Origin: Betaproteobacteria bacterium
GTDB lineage: Bacteria > Pseudomonadota > Gammaproteobacteria > Burkholderiales > SG8-41
DNA length: 23,579 nt
Assembly: GCA_021300125.1 (NCBI GenBank)
Contig: JAJTHX010000124.1
Coordinates: forward strand, 1 to 23,579
Direction of reading: 5' to 3'
Shown here: positions 1-7,348 of the stretch, piece by piece
Layout: every line of letters starts with the position of its first letter
Position numbering within the stretch: the stretch's first letter is position 1
Made by a program: the position numbers and the translations under genes
The notes under the pieces: model-generated
What the model saw: only the letters and a program-made list of their open reading frames with translations
What the model was told of the DNA's origin: nothing
Databases searched by the model: none

Positions 1-159
1 ATCGGGCTGTTTCGCCTGGATTTTGAGGATGCTGGCGTTCTGCGCCCTGAAATGGCCGGTGCCCCGGTGTTCCTTGGCATGGCGATGACCGCCGAAGGCC
101 GGCTGCGGATGAAACCGCAGAACCTGCTCAACAACCTGCCCCTGGCAAGACGTACATGA
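1..159 (+). CDS. C-terminal fragment of an unrecognised protein
   Basis: Frame 1 is open from the left edge to a TGA at 157-159, giving the last 52 residues of a protein whose start lies outside the window. The fragment is soluble-looking, with no membrane segment, and ends in a basic tail (LARRT). I do not recognise its family. Its stop codon overlaps the next start in an ATGA arrangement at 156-159, which is typical of translationally coupled operon genes, so it is probably real and cotranscribed with the SirB1-type gene. Confidence 0.6.
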   Translation: MGLFRLDFEDAGVLRPEMAGAPVFLGMAMTAEGRLRMKPQNLLNNLPLARRT

Positions 160-1031
160 GCCCCTCTGGGCGGGAAGCCGGTTCATCAGAGGCTCGCGCG
201 GCACAGGAGTGGCGCCGCATTGCCGCAATGCGCGATGAGGATGTCTCGCTGGCCGAGGGCGCGCTTTGGATCGCGGCCGGTGAATACCCCGGGCTTGAGA
301 TCGGTGAATACCTGGCCCGCATTGATGCCCTTGCCCTGACGCTGCGCAAACGCCTGCGCGCTGACATCGCGACCGCGGAAAAACTGCTCGCGCTCAACCA
401 CTATCTGTTTGATGAACTCGGTTTTAGCGGCAATGGCGATGATTACTACGACCCGCGCAACAGCTTTCTCAACGACGTGCTGGAGCGGCGGCTGGGCATA
501 CCGATCACCCTCGCCGTGGTCTACATCGAGATCGGGCGACGTATCGGCATCGGCCTGCACGGGGTGTCTTTTCCCGGGCATTTCCTGGTCAAGTGCGCCT
601 TGCGCGACGGCATGGTGGTGCTGGACCCTTATGCCCGCGGCCGCTCGCTCGATGTGGAAGAGCTGCAGCAGCGGCTGCGTGCAGCCGGCGCGCCGGCAGA
701 TGTCGATGCCTCGATCCTGGGCCATCTGCTCAGTGCCTCGCCCTGCAAGGAGATCCTGGGTCGCATGCTGCGCAATTTGAAAGGCATTTACGCCAAACAG
801 GGCGACTGGCTTCGCGCGCTGGCGGCCTGCGAGCGCGCGATCGCGCTGCGGCCCGAAGATGCCGGCGAGGAATACCGCGACCGCGCCGGCATCTATCTCA
901 AGCTGGAGTGTTTCCGTGCGGCGCTCGGTGATCTGGGCACCTATCTGCGGCAGCGTCCTGGCGCCGATGACGCGGCGCAGGTGCGTGCGCGAATTACCGA
1001 GCTGCAGCCTCTGGTTGAGAGGATGAACTGA
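156..1031 (+). CDS. SirB1 family protein (transglutaminase-like domain plus TPR)
   Basis: A 291-residue protein of the SirB1/transglutaminase-like family. The signature block lies at about residues 80-160: NHYLFDELGF, then RLGIPITLAVVYIEIGRR, PGHFLVK (His142) and VLDPYARG (Asp157). His142 and Asp157 fit the His/Asp of a transglutaminase fold, but residues 80-140 contain no cysteine, so classical transglutaminase activity is unlikely. The C-terminal third (about 205-290) looks like TPR helices. The family is widespread in proteobacteria and its biochemical role is poorly defined; the name comes from a Salmonella invasion locus. The start at 156 overlaps the upstream stop (ATGA). A later ATG at 228 would also keep the conserved domain but lacks a ribosome site. 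Confidence 0.85.
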   Translation: MSPSGREAGSSEARAAQEWRRIAAMRDEDVSLAEGALWIAAGEYPGLEIGEYLARIDALALTLRKRLRADIATAEKLLALNHYLFDELGFSGNGDDYYDPRNSFLNDVLERRLGIPITLAVVYIEIGRRIGIGLHGVSFPGHFLVKCALRDGMVVLDPYARGRSLDVEELQQRLRAAGAPADVDASILGHLLSASPCKEILGRMLRNLKGIYAKQGDWLRALAACERAIALRPEDAGEEYRDRAGIYLKLECFRAALGDLGTYLRQRPGADDAAQVRARITELQPLVERMN

Positions 1032-1033
1032 GC

Positions 1034-1828
1034 GTGGCCGGGCCGGCTCGCTGCCTGAGCAGGAAGGCTCCTGACGCGACAGGGCGGCCGCTGCTGTTCG
1101 TCCATGGCGCTTTTGTCGGCGCCTGGTGCTGGGAGGCCCATTTTCTGGATTTTTTTTCGGCGCTGGGTCATGACTGCCACGCGCTGAACCTGCGCGGTCA
1201 CGGCGATGGGGAGATCGGCGACGATCTGGCCTCCGTGGACGACTACGTTGTTGACGTGCTGTTGGCCGCCGAGGCGCTGCCAGTGCCCCCGGTTCTGATC
1301 GGCCACTCGATGGGCGCGGCCGTGGTGCAGCGGGCCTGGCGCAGGGCGCGTGCGCCGGCCCTGGCCCTGCTGGCGCCGGTGCCCCCCCAGGGTTTGCTGG
1401 CCAGCAGCGCCTTCCTGGCCATGAATAATCCAATTTTATTCAATGAAATCAATAAGATGCAGAATGGCATGAGCGTTCAGGGCGAGCCCGCGCTGCTGCG
1501 CCAGGCCATTTTTTCGCCGGCACTGCCGGAGGCCGAAGTGCTGCGTTATCTTTCGCGCATGCGGCGCGAGTCGACGCGGGCCTTGATGGACCTGTCATGG
1601 CCGCAGTATTTCTGGATTGACCGCGTGCGCGAAGCCGAGGTGCCGCTGCTGGTCCTGGGTGCGGCGGACGATCTGCTGTTTCCGCCGCCGATGGTGGAAG
1701 CCAGCGCAGCCCTTCACAACGTGAACGCCGGGTTCGTACCCGGGGTTGCGCATGCGATGATGCTCGACACGGGCTGGCGCGGCGTGGCCGAGCGCATCGT
1801 GGCGTGGCTGCGGTCCTGTGGCGTTTAA
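1034..1828 (+). CDS. alpha/beta hydrolase (serine nucleophile)
   Basis: A 264-residue alpha/beta-hydrolase. The oxyanion motif HGAFVGAWCW begins at residue 24, the nucleophile elbow GHSMG places Ser at residue 92, an acid is at Asp212 or Asp213 (GAADD), and the base is His240 (GVAHAMM). This is a complete catalytic triad at normal family length. The HGxxxGxWxW pattern resembles plant-esterase-like and MhpC-like enzymes, so an esterase or C-C hydrolase role is possible; the substrate is unknown. The start is a GTG two bases after the stop of the SirB1-type gene, suggesting one operon with translational coupling. It is distinct from the two Asp-nucleophile hydrolases at 11.5-13.4 kb. Confidence 0.85.
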   Translation: MAGPARCLSRKAPDATGRPLLFVHGAFVGAWCWEAHFLDFFSALGHDCHALNLRGHGDGEIGDDLASVDDYVVDVLLAAEALPVPPVLIGHSMGAAVVQRAWRRARAPALALLAPVPPQGLLASSAFLAMNNPILFNEINKMQNGMSVQGEPALLRQAIFSPALPEAEVLRYLSRMRRESTRALMDLSWPQYFWIDRVREAEVPLLVLGAADDLLFPPPMVEASAALHNVNAGFVPGVAHAMMLDTGWRGVAERIVAWLRSCGV

Positions 1829-1905
1829 AGGGCTGCGTTAGTATCGCGGAGCCAGGGCAAAAGCGACTCGACAAAGAGAAAACGGAACGGAAAAGGCGCA
1901 TCCAA

Positions 1906-2325
1906 ATGGACATGTATCTGCTGTGGGCGGTCATCGGCATCGTGTTGATCATTGTCGAAATGCTGACCGGCAGTTTTTACCTGCTGGTGCTCGGCGTTGC
2001 CGCGCTGTGCGCGGCCGGCGCCGCCTGGACCGGCTATTCGTTCTGGGTGCAGGCCGTGGTGACTGCGGCGGTGGCTTCGGCCGGGGTGATCCTGGTCAAG
2101 CGCTTTCGCGGCAAAAGTGCACCCGCATCGGCGCAGTCGCTGGATTTGGGGCAGTCGGTTACCCTCGAGACCTGGATCAGCGAGGCCGACGGTGTGGCGC
2201 GAGTCAGCTACCGCAACGCGCAATGGGAGGCGCGGGTCGTGGGCGAGCGCAATCCCGGCAGCAAGGTGTTCTACATACAGTCCGTTGATGGCAACACCCT
2301 GACCGTATCCTCGCAGCGTCCCTGA
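1906..2325 (+). CDS. NfeD family membrane protein (short form)
   Basis: A 139-residue protein. Three hydrophobic segments (about residues 4-20, 23-41 and 45-64) are followed by a soluble beta-rich domain (about 80-139) with the OB-fold pattern of NfeD C-termini (LGQSVTLETW, ARVSYRNAQWEARV, GSKVFYIQSVDGNTLTV). It is the short NfeD type without a ClpP-like protease domain. NfeD proteins are known partners of stomatin/SPFH proteins, and an SPFH gene lies 37 bases downstream. I chose ATG 1906, which has an AAAAGG element about 9 bases upstream and begins directly with the first membrane helix. The frame is open further upstream, but that stretch overlaps the hydrolase gene and is not hydrophobic. 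Confidence 0.9.
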   Translation: MDMYLLWAVIGIVLIIVEMLTGSFYLLVLGVAALCAAGAAWTGYSFWVQAVVTAAVASAGVILVKRFRGKSAPASAQSLDLGQSVTLETWISEADGVARVSYRNAQWEARVVGERNPGSKVFYIQSVDGNTLTVSSQRP

Positions 2326-2362
2326 ACCCGGTTCAAGCGCTCATTCGCCAAAGGAGTTGTCG

Positions 2363-3391
2363 ATGTTTCCGAAACTGATTGTCGTGCTGTTCATCACCGG
2401 CGTGCTCGTCGCGCTCGACCAGCGCTCGCTGGCGGTGCCGTTTTTCATCGTCGCGCTGGGCGTGGTGGTTGCCATCGAATCGATCCGCCAGGTGCCGCAG
2501 CAGATGGCCTGGGTGGTCGAGCGGCTGGGCAAGTTCCATGCCGTGCTCGAACCCGGGCTCAATGTCATCGTTCCGTTTCTGGATCGAGTGGCCTACCGTC
2601 ATTCCCTCAAGGAGACTCCGCTTGACGTGCCGGAGCAGGTGTGCATCACCAAGGACAACACCCAGCTTGGCGTGGACGGCATCATTTACTACCAGGTCAC
2701 CGATCCGAGGCTCGCATCCTACGGCTCTTCCGACTACATCTCGGCCGTAACCCAGCTTGCGCAGACCACGCTGCGTTCGGAAATCGGCAAGATGGAGCTC
2801 GACAAGACCTTCGAGAGCCGCGACGAGATCAATCGCCAGGTGGTGTCGGTGCTTGACGAGGCGGGGCGCACCTGGGGTGTCAAGGTGCTGCGCTACGAGA
2901 TCAAGAACCTGACGCCGCCGGATTCGATCCTGCGGGCGATGCAGGCGCAGATCACCGCGGAACGTGAGAAGCGCGCGCTGATTGCCAAGTCGGAAGGCCA
3001 GCGGCAGGAAGAAATCAACCTCGCCGATGGCGAGAAGCAGTCGGCGGTACTCAAGTCCGAGGGTGACAAGACCGCGGCGATCAATCGCGCGCAGGGCGAG
3101 GCGGCGCGCATCCAGCTCATCGCCGAGGCCACTGCCGGTGCCATCAATACAGTGGCGCAGGCACTCAACGGACCAGGCGGCAACCAGGCGGCTAACCTTG
3201 AGGTGGCGAAGCTCTACGTCAATGCCTTTGCCCACCTTGCGCGTACCAACAACACGTTGATCGTTCCGGCCAATGTCGCTGATGTGGCAACGCTGGTCAG
3301 CTCCGCGATGGCGGTGATGGATAACGTCAAGAAGGGCATGCCGGGCCCGGTTGCGCCGGGACCAGGCGGGACAGCGACTACTGCGGGATGA
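2363..3391 (+). CDS. SPFH/Band 7 protein (paraslipin, stomatin homologue)
   Basis: A 342-residue SPFH-domain protein. Two N-terminal hydrophobic stretches (about 4-18 and 24-40) are followed by the slipin signature VPQQMAWVVERLGKF and by PGLNVIVPFLDRVAYRHSLKE. After the SPFH domain comes a charged coiled-coil segment (about 195-260; AEREKRALIAKSEGQRQEE). This matches bacterial paraslipin/QmcA-type scaffolds that oligomerise in membrane microdomains. The pairing with an upstream NfeD gene is the classic NfeD-stomatin arrangement. ATG 2363 is preceded by a perfect AAGGAG at 2351-2356 with 6-base spacing; a TTG at 2357 is in frame but lies next to this site. The 3' end overlaps the convergent MlaA gene by 14 bases. 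Confidence 0.92.
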   Translation: MFPKLIVVLFITGVLVALDQRSLAVPFFIVALGVVVAIESIRQVPQQMAWVVERLGKFHAVLEPGLNVIVPFLDRVAYRHSLKETPLDVPEQVCITKDNTQLGVDGIIYYQVTDPRLASYGSSDYISAVTQLAQTTLRSEIGKMELDKTFESRDEINRQVVSVLDEAGRTWGVKVLRYEIKNLTPPDSILRAMQAQITAEREKRALIAKSEGQRQEEINLADGEKQSAVLKSEGDKTAAINRAQGEAARIQLIAEATAGAINTVAQALNGPGGNQAANLEVAKLYVNAFAHLARTNNTLIVPANVADVATLVSSAMAVMDNVKKGMPGPVAPGPGGTATTAG

Positions 3392-4271
3392 AGGCGGCGG
3401 GCTCAGCAGCTGGGGCTACAGCGCCGTGTTGCTGCTGGGCCTCATCCCCGGACGGGGTTGGCTGTGGCACCGCAAGCACAGCGGGGGCTTCGGACAGGGG
3501 CTGCGGATCGCGGCGATTGACGCCGCGGGCCACCACCTCGGCGGCATTGGCGCCGTCGAATTTCTCGCGAGGCGGGTTGCCGTCGTAAATCAGGTTGCGC
3601 CGGCGCTGCAGGTAGGCATCTCGCACGAACTCGTAGGGATCCAGCGCCGCAGTCTCCAGCACCTTGCTTGCGCCCAGGAGGTTGGTGCGGTCCGAGACCA
3701 GCCTCAGGCCAAGCAACTGGTTGCGGTCACGGGAAGGGTCAGTTTGCGAAATCGGATCCGCCACAACGTAGATGCCGGTGCCCACCGCGTCACGCAAGGT
3801 GCGCGGGCCGAGCAAAGGCAGCACGAGGTAGGGCCCGTCGCCCACGCCCCAGACCCCGAGGGTCTGGCCAAAATCCTCATCGTTTTTTTCGAGTCCGATC
3901 TTGCTGGCGACATCGAAAAAGCCGAGCACGCCAACACTGCTGTTGACCATGACCCGGCTCACATCAAGGCCTGCGGCGGTGACCTTGCCTTGCAGCAGGT
4001 TGTTCAGCGCGACCAGGATGTCGTTGATGTTGGAGAACATGTTGCTGATGCCGGTACGGATGAACTCCGGCACCACACCTTCATAGATGATGGCCAGCGG
4101 CTTGATCAGCACCGTGTCGAGGCCGTCGTTGAAGGTGTAGACCACGCGGTTGACCGGCTCGAAGGGGTCGCGCGGATCGCTGGCGCCGGTACTGGCGCAT
4201 CCGGTGGTGAGCATCAGTCCGGCCAGGAGGCAAACAGCGGAGAGTCGAAGGCGGCGAAGCAGGCGCAGCAT
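3378..4271 (-). CDS. mlaA: MlaA/VacJ family outer-membrane lipoprotein
   Basis: A 297-residue lipoprotein of the MlaA family. MlaA sits in the outer membrane with porins and removes mislocalised phospholipids from the outer leaflet, passing them to the periplasmic MlaC shuttle. The N-terminus has a basic start, a hydrophobic core and a lipobox LTTGC (Cys25). Family motifs are DPFEPVNRVVYTFND, NMFSNINDILVALNNLLQGK, GVLGFFDVASKIGL, EDFGQTLGVWGVGDGPYLVLPLLGP and TLRDAVGTG. The C-terminal 45 residues are Pro/Ala/Gln-rich. ATG at 4271 is chosen because it begins the signal peptide; the frame is open to 4334 but those residues do not belong to a lipoprotein signal. No other mla genes are adjacent. 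Confidence 0.95.
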   Translation of the reverse strand: MLRLLRRLRLSAVCLLAGLMLTTGCASTGASDPRDPFEPVNRVVYTFNDGLDTVLIKPLAIIYEGVVPEFIRTGISNMFSNINDILVALNNLLQGKVTAAGLDVSRVMVNSSVGVLGFFDVASKIGLEKNDEDFGQTLGVWGVGDGPYLVLPLLGPRTLRDAVGTGIYVVADPISQTDPSRDRNQLLGLRLVSDRTNLLGASKVLETAALDPYEFVRDAYLQRRRNLIYDGNPPREKFDGANAAEVVARGVNRRDPQPLSEAPAVLAVPQPTPSGDEAQQQHGAVAPAAEPAAFIPQ

Positions 4272-4348
4272 GTGAAAGTCCCTTGTTTTAGGCAATCCGC
4301 ACCAAGGCATTGATCCGGCGCGAAAAAACCGCATCTATTATCAACTTT

Positions 4349-4354
4349 ATTATA
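4349..4354 (-). promoter_or_regulatory. candidate -10 element for mlaA
   Basis: On the minus strand this reads TATAAT, a perfect sigma70 -10 hexamer, about 78 bases upstream of the mlaA start. No convincing -35 hexamer is seen at 16-18 bases spacing, so this is a moderate call. Confidence 0.35.
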
Positions 4355-4432
4355 ACCGGGCTGCCGGGATCCAGGCAGGACTTTTTCCGCACTGAAGTGC
4401 GATTATTGGCCGGCACTTGGTCCGTGGCCCTT

Positions 4433-4441
4433 TGCTATACT
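4433..4441 (+). promoter_or_regulatory. candidate extended -10 promoter for gabD
   Basis: TGCTATACT forms an extended -10 element (TG, one base, then TATACT), 60 bases upstream of the dehydrogenase start. No good -35 hexamer is present, which is acceptable for an extended -10 promoter. It implies a leader of roughly 50-55 bases. Confidence 0.45.
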
Positions 4442-4501
4442 CGTCCCGCTTTTCCAGCGGCCCGGCGCCGCCGCATTGACCGAACGCACAAGGAGTCTCC
4501 G

Positions 4502-5983
4502 ATGTTGCAAGCCGTCAAATCCGGGGCGGGCCTGAAGGACCCGAGCTTGTTTCGCCAGCAGTGTTACATCGATGGTGTCTGGGTGGATGCCGATGACAAG
4601 GCCACGCTGGCCGTGGTCAATCCGGCCACCGGCAGCCCGATCGGCACGGTACCGAAAATGGGCGCAGTCGAGACCCGGCGTGCGATCGAGGCGGCCAACG
4701 CGGCCTGGCCGGCCTGGCGCGCCAGGACTGCGAAGGAGCGGTCCAATATCCTGCGCAAGTGGTTCGATCTGATGATGGCCAACCAGGAGGATCTGGCGCG
4801 GCTGATGACCATCGAGCAGGGCAAGCCGATCGCTGAGTCCCGCGGCGAGATCGCCTACGGCGCCTCGTTCATCGAATGGTTCGCCGAGGAAGGCAAGCGC
4901 ATTTACGGTGACACCATCCCGACCCACGCGCCAGACAAGCGCATCGTCGTGATCAAGCAGCCGATTGGTGTCTGCGCAGCGATCACACCCTGGAATTTTC
5001 CCAACGCGATGATCACGCGCAAGGCCGGTCCGGCGCTGGCCGCTGGTTGCACCATGGTGATCAAGCCTGCCTCGCAGACGCCATACTCGGCACTGGCGCT
5101 GTGCGAGCTGGCCGAGCGCGCCGGCATCCCCAAGGGCGTGCTGTCGGTGGTGACCGGTTCCGCCGGCCCGATCGGCAAGGAGCTCACCACCAACCCGATC
5201 GTGCGCAAGTTCACCTTTACCGGCTCCACCGAAATCGGCAAGCTGCTGATGCAGCAGTGCGCGAGCACGGTGAAAAAGGTGTCGCTGGAGCTGGGCGGCA
5301 ATGCACCCTTCATCGTGTTTGACGATGCCGACCTCGCCTCAGCGGTGGAAGGCGCGATGGCTTCGAAATTCCGCAACACGGGCCAGACTTGTGTCTGCGC
5401 CAACCGCATCTTCGTGCAGGACGGCGTTTACGAAAAATTCTCGAAAATGCTCGCCGACCGGGTTTCGCAGATGAAGGTCGGCAACGGCCTCGAGGACGGC
5501 AATGCCCAGGGCCCGCTGATCGACATGAAGGCGGTGGAGAAGGTCGAGGAGCACATTGCCGACGCGCTGGAGAAGGGCGCGAAGGTGCTCACCGGTGGCA
5601 AGCGCCACGAGAAGGGCGGCCAGTTTTTCCAGCCCACCGTGCTGGCGAATGTGTCCACCGACATGAAGGTTACGCATGAGGAAACCTTCGGCCCGGTAGC
5701 GCCACTGTACCGCTTCAAGACCGAGGATGAGCTGCTCAATCTCGCCAACAACACCGAATACGGCCTGGCCTCGTATTTCTACAGCCGTGACATCGGCCGC
5801 ATCTGGCGCATCGCCGAAGGCCTGGAGTCGGGCATTGTCGGCATCAACGTCGGCATCATCTCCAACGAGATCGCCCCCTTCGGCGGCATGAAGGAGTCGG
5901 GCATCGGGCGCGAGGGCTCCAAGTACGGCATTGACGAGTTCGTCGAGGTGAAATATCTATGCATCGGCGATGTCAATAAATAA
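4502..5983 (+). CDS. gabD: NAD(P)-dependent succinate-semialdehyde dehydrogenase
   Basis: A 493-residue aldehyde dehydrogenase. It would oxidise succinate semialdehyde to succinate in the cytoplasm, the last step of GABA and 4-hydroxybutyrate breakdown. Visible motifs are TPWNFP, GCTMVIKPASQTPYSAL, FTGSTEIGK, LELGGNAPF with catalytic Glu263, and NTGQTCVCANR with catalytic Cys297. The Cys297-Val-Cys299 pair matches the GabD subfamily, where the second Cys is known for redox control in some members. The length is normal. ATG 4502 has AGGAG at 4491-4495, 6 bases before it. The frame is open further upstream to 4310, but that stretch has no family sequence. The gene seems monocistronic. A related semialdehyde dehydrogenase substrate (for example glutarate semialdehyde) cannot be excluded. 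Confidence 0.9.
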   Translation: MLQAVKSGAGLKDPSLFRQQCYIDGVWVDADDKATLAVVNPATGSPIGTVPKMGAVETRRAIEAANAAWPAWRARTAKERSNILRKWFDLMMANQEDLARLMTIEQGKPIAESRGEIAYGASFIEWFAEEGKRIYGDTIPTHAPDKRIVVIKQPIGVCAAITPWNFPNAMITRKAGPALAAGCTMVIKPASQTPYSALALCELAERAGIPKGVLSVVTGSAGPIGKELTTNPIVRKFTFTGSTEIGKLLMQQCASTVKKVSLELGGNAPFIVFDDADLASAVEGAMASKFRNTGQTCVCANRIFVQDGVYEKFSKMLADRVSQMKVGNGLEDGNAQGPLIDMKAVEKVEEHIADALEKGAKVLTGGKRHEKGGQFFQPTVLANVSTDMKVTHEETFGPVAPLYRFKTEDELLNLANNTEYGLASYFYSRDIGRIWRIAEGLESGIVGINVGIISNEIAPFGGMKESGIGREGSKYGIDEFVEVKYLCIGDVNK

Positions 5984-6010
5984 TTCAATAAAATCAAATA
6001 GTTAAAAAAT

Positions 6011-6034
6011 CCGCCGCGGCTTGTACTGCGGCGG
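6011..6034 (+). terminator. GC hairpin after gabD, possible weak terminator
   Basis: CCGCCGC (6011-6017) pairs with GCGGCGG (6028-6034) around a 10-base loop, 27 bases after the gabD stop. The left flank is A-rich (GTTAAAAAAT). The right flank is TGCTGTTTGG, a poor U-tract, so termination efficiency is doubtful. The hairpin ends 32 bases before the chosen start of the VOC gene. Confidence 0.4.
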
Positions 6035-6066
6035 TGCTGTTTGGGCCCACTACTGTGCAACCCCCC

Positions 6067-6477
6067 ATGTTCAGCATCCTCGGTCTTGATCACGTGGTGC
6101 TGCGGGTCACCAGTCTCGCGCGCATGCAGCGCTTTTACTGCGAGGTGCTGGGCTGCACGCTTGAGCGCGAACGCCCTGATCTGGGCATGGTGCAATTGCG
6201 CGCCGGCAACGCTCTGATCGACCTCGTCGACGTGGCGGGCGACATCGGCCGCAAGGGTGGTGTCGCGCCGGGGCGTGAAGGGCGCAACATGGACCATCTG
6301 TGCCTGCGCATCGAGCCCTTTGATCCGGGCGCGATTTCGGCGCAATTGCTGCGCCACGGCGTGGTGCCGGGCGAAATCAAGCTGCGCTATGGCGCCGACG
6401 GCCAGGGGCCGTCGCTGTATCTCAGCGATCCCGAAGGCAATGTAGTGGAACTGAAGGGGCCGCCGTCCCGCTCCTGA
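6067..6477 (+). CDS. VOC family protein (glyoxalase/bleomycin-resistance fold)
   Basis: A 136-residue single-unit vicinal-oxygen-chelate protein. The expected metal ligands are present: His in LDHVVLRV near the N-terminus, His in MDHLCLRI mid-chain, and Glu in PEGNVVELKG near the C-terminus. VOC proteins include lactoylglutathione lyase, ring-cleavage dioxygenases, epimerases and resistance proteins, so the reaction cannot be assigned. The small size and pattern resemble the generic glyoxalase-like group. ATG 6067 is chosen because the fold begins four residues later. A GTG at 6034 is in frame but lies in the arm of a hairpin. The gene is convergent with the GntR regulator, 11 bases away. Confidence 0.85.
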   Translation: MFSILGLDHVVLRVTSLARMQRFYCEVLGCTLERERPDLGMVQLRAGNALIDLVDVAGDIGRKGGVAPGREGRNMDHLCLRIEPFDPGAISAQLLRHGVVPGEIKLRYGADGQGPSLYLSDPEGNVVELKGPPSRS

Positions 6478-6488
6478 GCCAAATTCAG

Positions 6489-7247
6489 TCAGGCCCGACG
6501 CCGGCGCGGCACCGGCTGGGCTCCGGCTTGCGTTTGCAGTGCCTGCAGCGCGAGATCACGGCGCAGGCGTGAATTCTCCCGTGCAATGCGCTCGGCCTGT
6601 TCTTCCTGGCCGGCGCGGATGGCTTCGAGCAGGGCGCGCCAGTACTGAGCCGACTCGACGCGGCGCTGCGCGTCACTGAGGCCGAGGCGCGTATAGCGCG
6701 CGGTCTGCAGCGTCAGTGACTGCAGCGTGGTGCGCAGCCAGGGATTGCCGATGCGGTCGTTGAGCGCGCGGTTGAGCGCGATCGCCTTGTCGGCGTAGGC
6801 CTTGCCTGCATCCGGATTGGCGGCGAGCCGTTCCAGTTCGGCCACGGCTGCATCCATTTCCGCAACCAGCGCGCTGCGGCAGGGGTCGCGTGTGGCCTGG
6901 CGCGCGCGCAGGCCGACCAGCGCCTCGCGCACTTCATACATCTGTTTCACATCCTCGGCCGAGAGTTCAGTCACCTGTGCTCCGCGGTAGGGCAGGATGG
7001 TGACCAGGCCGGATTGCTCGAGCAGGCGCAGCGCGTCCCGCACCGGGCCGTGGCTGACGCCGAACTCGGCGGCAATCACGGCTTCGATGAGCCGCTGCCC
7101 CGGCGTATAACTGCCGTCAATCACGCGTTCGCGCAGCACCTCGGCGATACGGTCCGGGATTTTCTGGGCAGTGGGGGCGGGGCGGTTCAGTGAATTTGAA
7201 GTCATCAATTCCATGCATTCAGTGACTTGCGCGGTGGTTGAAGCCAT
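6489..7247 (-). CDS. GntR family regulator with metal-free FCD domain
   Basis: A 252-residue repressor/activator of the FadR (FCD) class. The winged helix spans about 30-95 (PGQRLIEAVIAAEFGVSHGPVRDALRLLEQSGLV). The C-terminal FCD domain spans about 98-232. The usual FCD metal ligands are replaced: Ala155 and Asn159 stand where Asp/Asn and His are normal, Trp203 where His is normal and Asn225 where the last His is normal. This suggests ligand binding without a metal. It diverges from TfdA-like dioxygenase 1, its likely target, with promoters overlapping an AT-rich palindrome. With the predicted minus promoter, the leader to ATG 7247 would be very short, so ATG 7214 or 7205 are possible true starts. 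Confidence 0.88.
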   Translation of the reverse strand: MASTTAQVTECMELMTSNSLNRPAPTAQKIPDRIAEVLRERVIDGSYTPGQRLIEAVIAAEFGVSHGPVRDALRLLEQSGLVTILPYRGAQVTELSAEDVKQMYEVREALVGLRARQATRDPCRSALVAEMDAAVAELERLAANPDAGKAYADKAIALNRALNDRIGNPWLRTTLQSLTLQTARYTRLGLSDAQRRVESAQYWRALLEAIRAGQEEQAERIARENSRLRRDLALQALQTQAGAQPVPRRRRA

Positions 7248-7250
7248 GAC

Positions 7251-7279
7251 TTGACTGCGAATTATAAATTATTAATAAT
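7251..7279 (+). promoter_or_regulatory. predicted promoter of TfdA-like dioxygenase 1
   Basis: TTGACT (7251-7256) and AATAAT (7274-7279) are separated by 17 bases; each matches the sigma70 consensus at 5 of 6 positions. The start site would be near 7286, giving a leader of about 60 bases before ATG 7349. Confidence 0.55.
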
Positions 7280-7288
7280 CCGTGGCAA
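7261..7288 (-). promoter_or_regulatory. predicted promoter of the divergent GntR gene
   Basis: On the minus strand TTGCCA (7288-7283) and a perfect TATAAT (7266-7261) are 16 bases apart. The start site would fall near 7254, only a few bases before ATG 7247, so either the mRNA is nearly leaderless or translation starts at 7214 or 7205. Confidence 0.5.
7268..7279. promoter_or_regulatory. AT-rich palindrome, candidate GntR operator
   Basis: ATTATTAATAAT is a perfect 12-base palindrome in the divergent intergenic region. It covers the -10 of the plus promoter and lies in the spacer of the minus promoter, so a dimer bound here could block both. Assignment to the adjacent GntR protein is inference. 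Confidence 0.45.
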
Positions 7289-7348
7289 GCCTTGCCCCTG
7301 GCCCCAGTTGTCGCGGGTCAGCCCTTGTATGTGCAGAAGGAGAACGCA

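Noticed and set aside
186..1433. A 415-codon minus-strand frame over the SirB1 and hydrolase genes
   Set aside because: Composition is Arg/Pro/Gln-rich and the plus-strand genes have clear motifs and operon overlaps.
3351..4313. A 320-codon plus-strand frame antisense to mlaA
   Set aside because: The minus strand encodes a complete MlaA with a lipobox; the plus-strand translation has no domain and the pattern of an antisense shadow.
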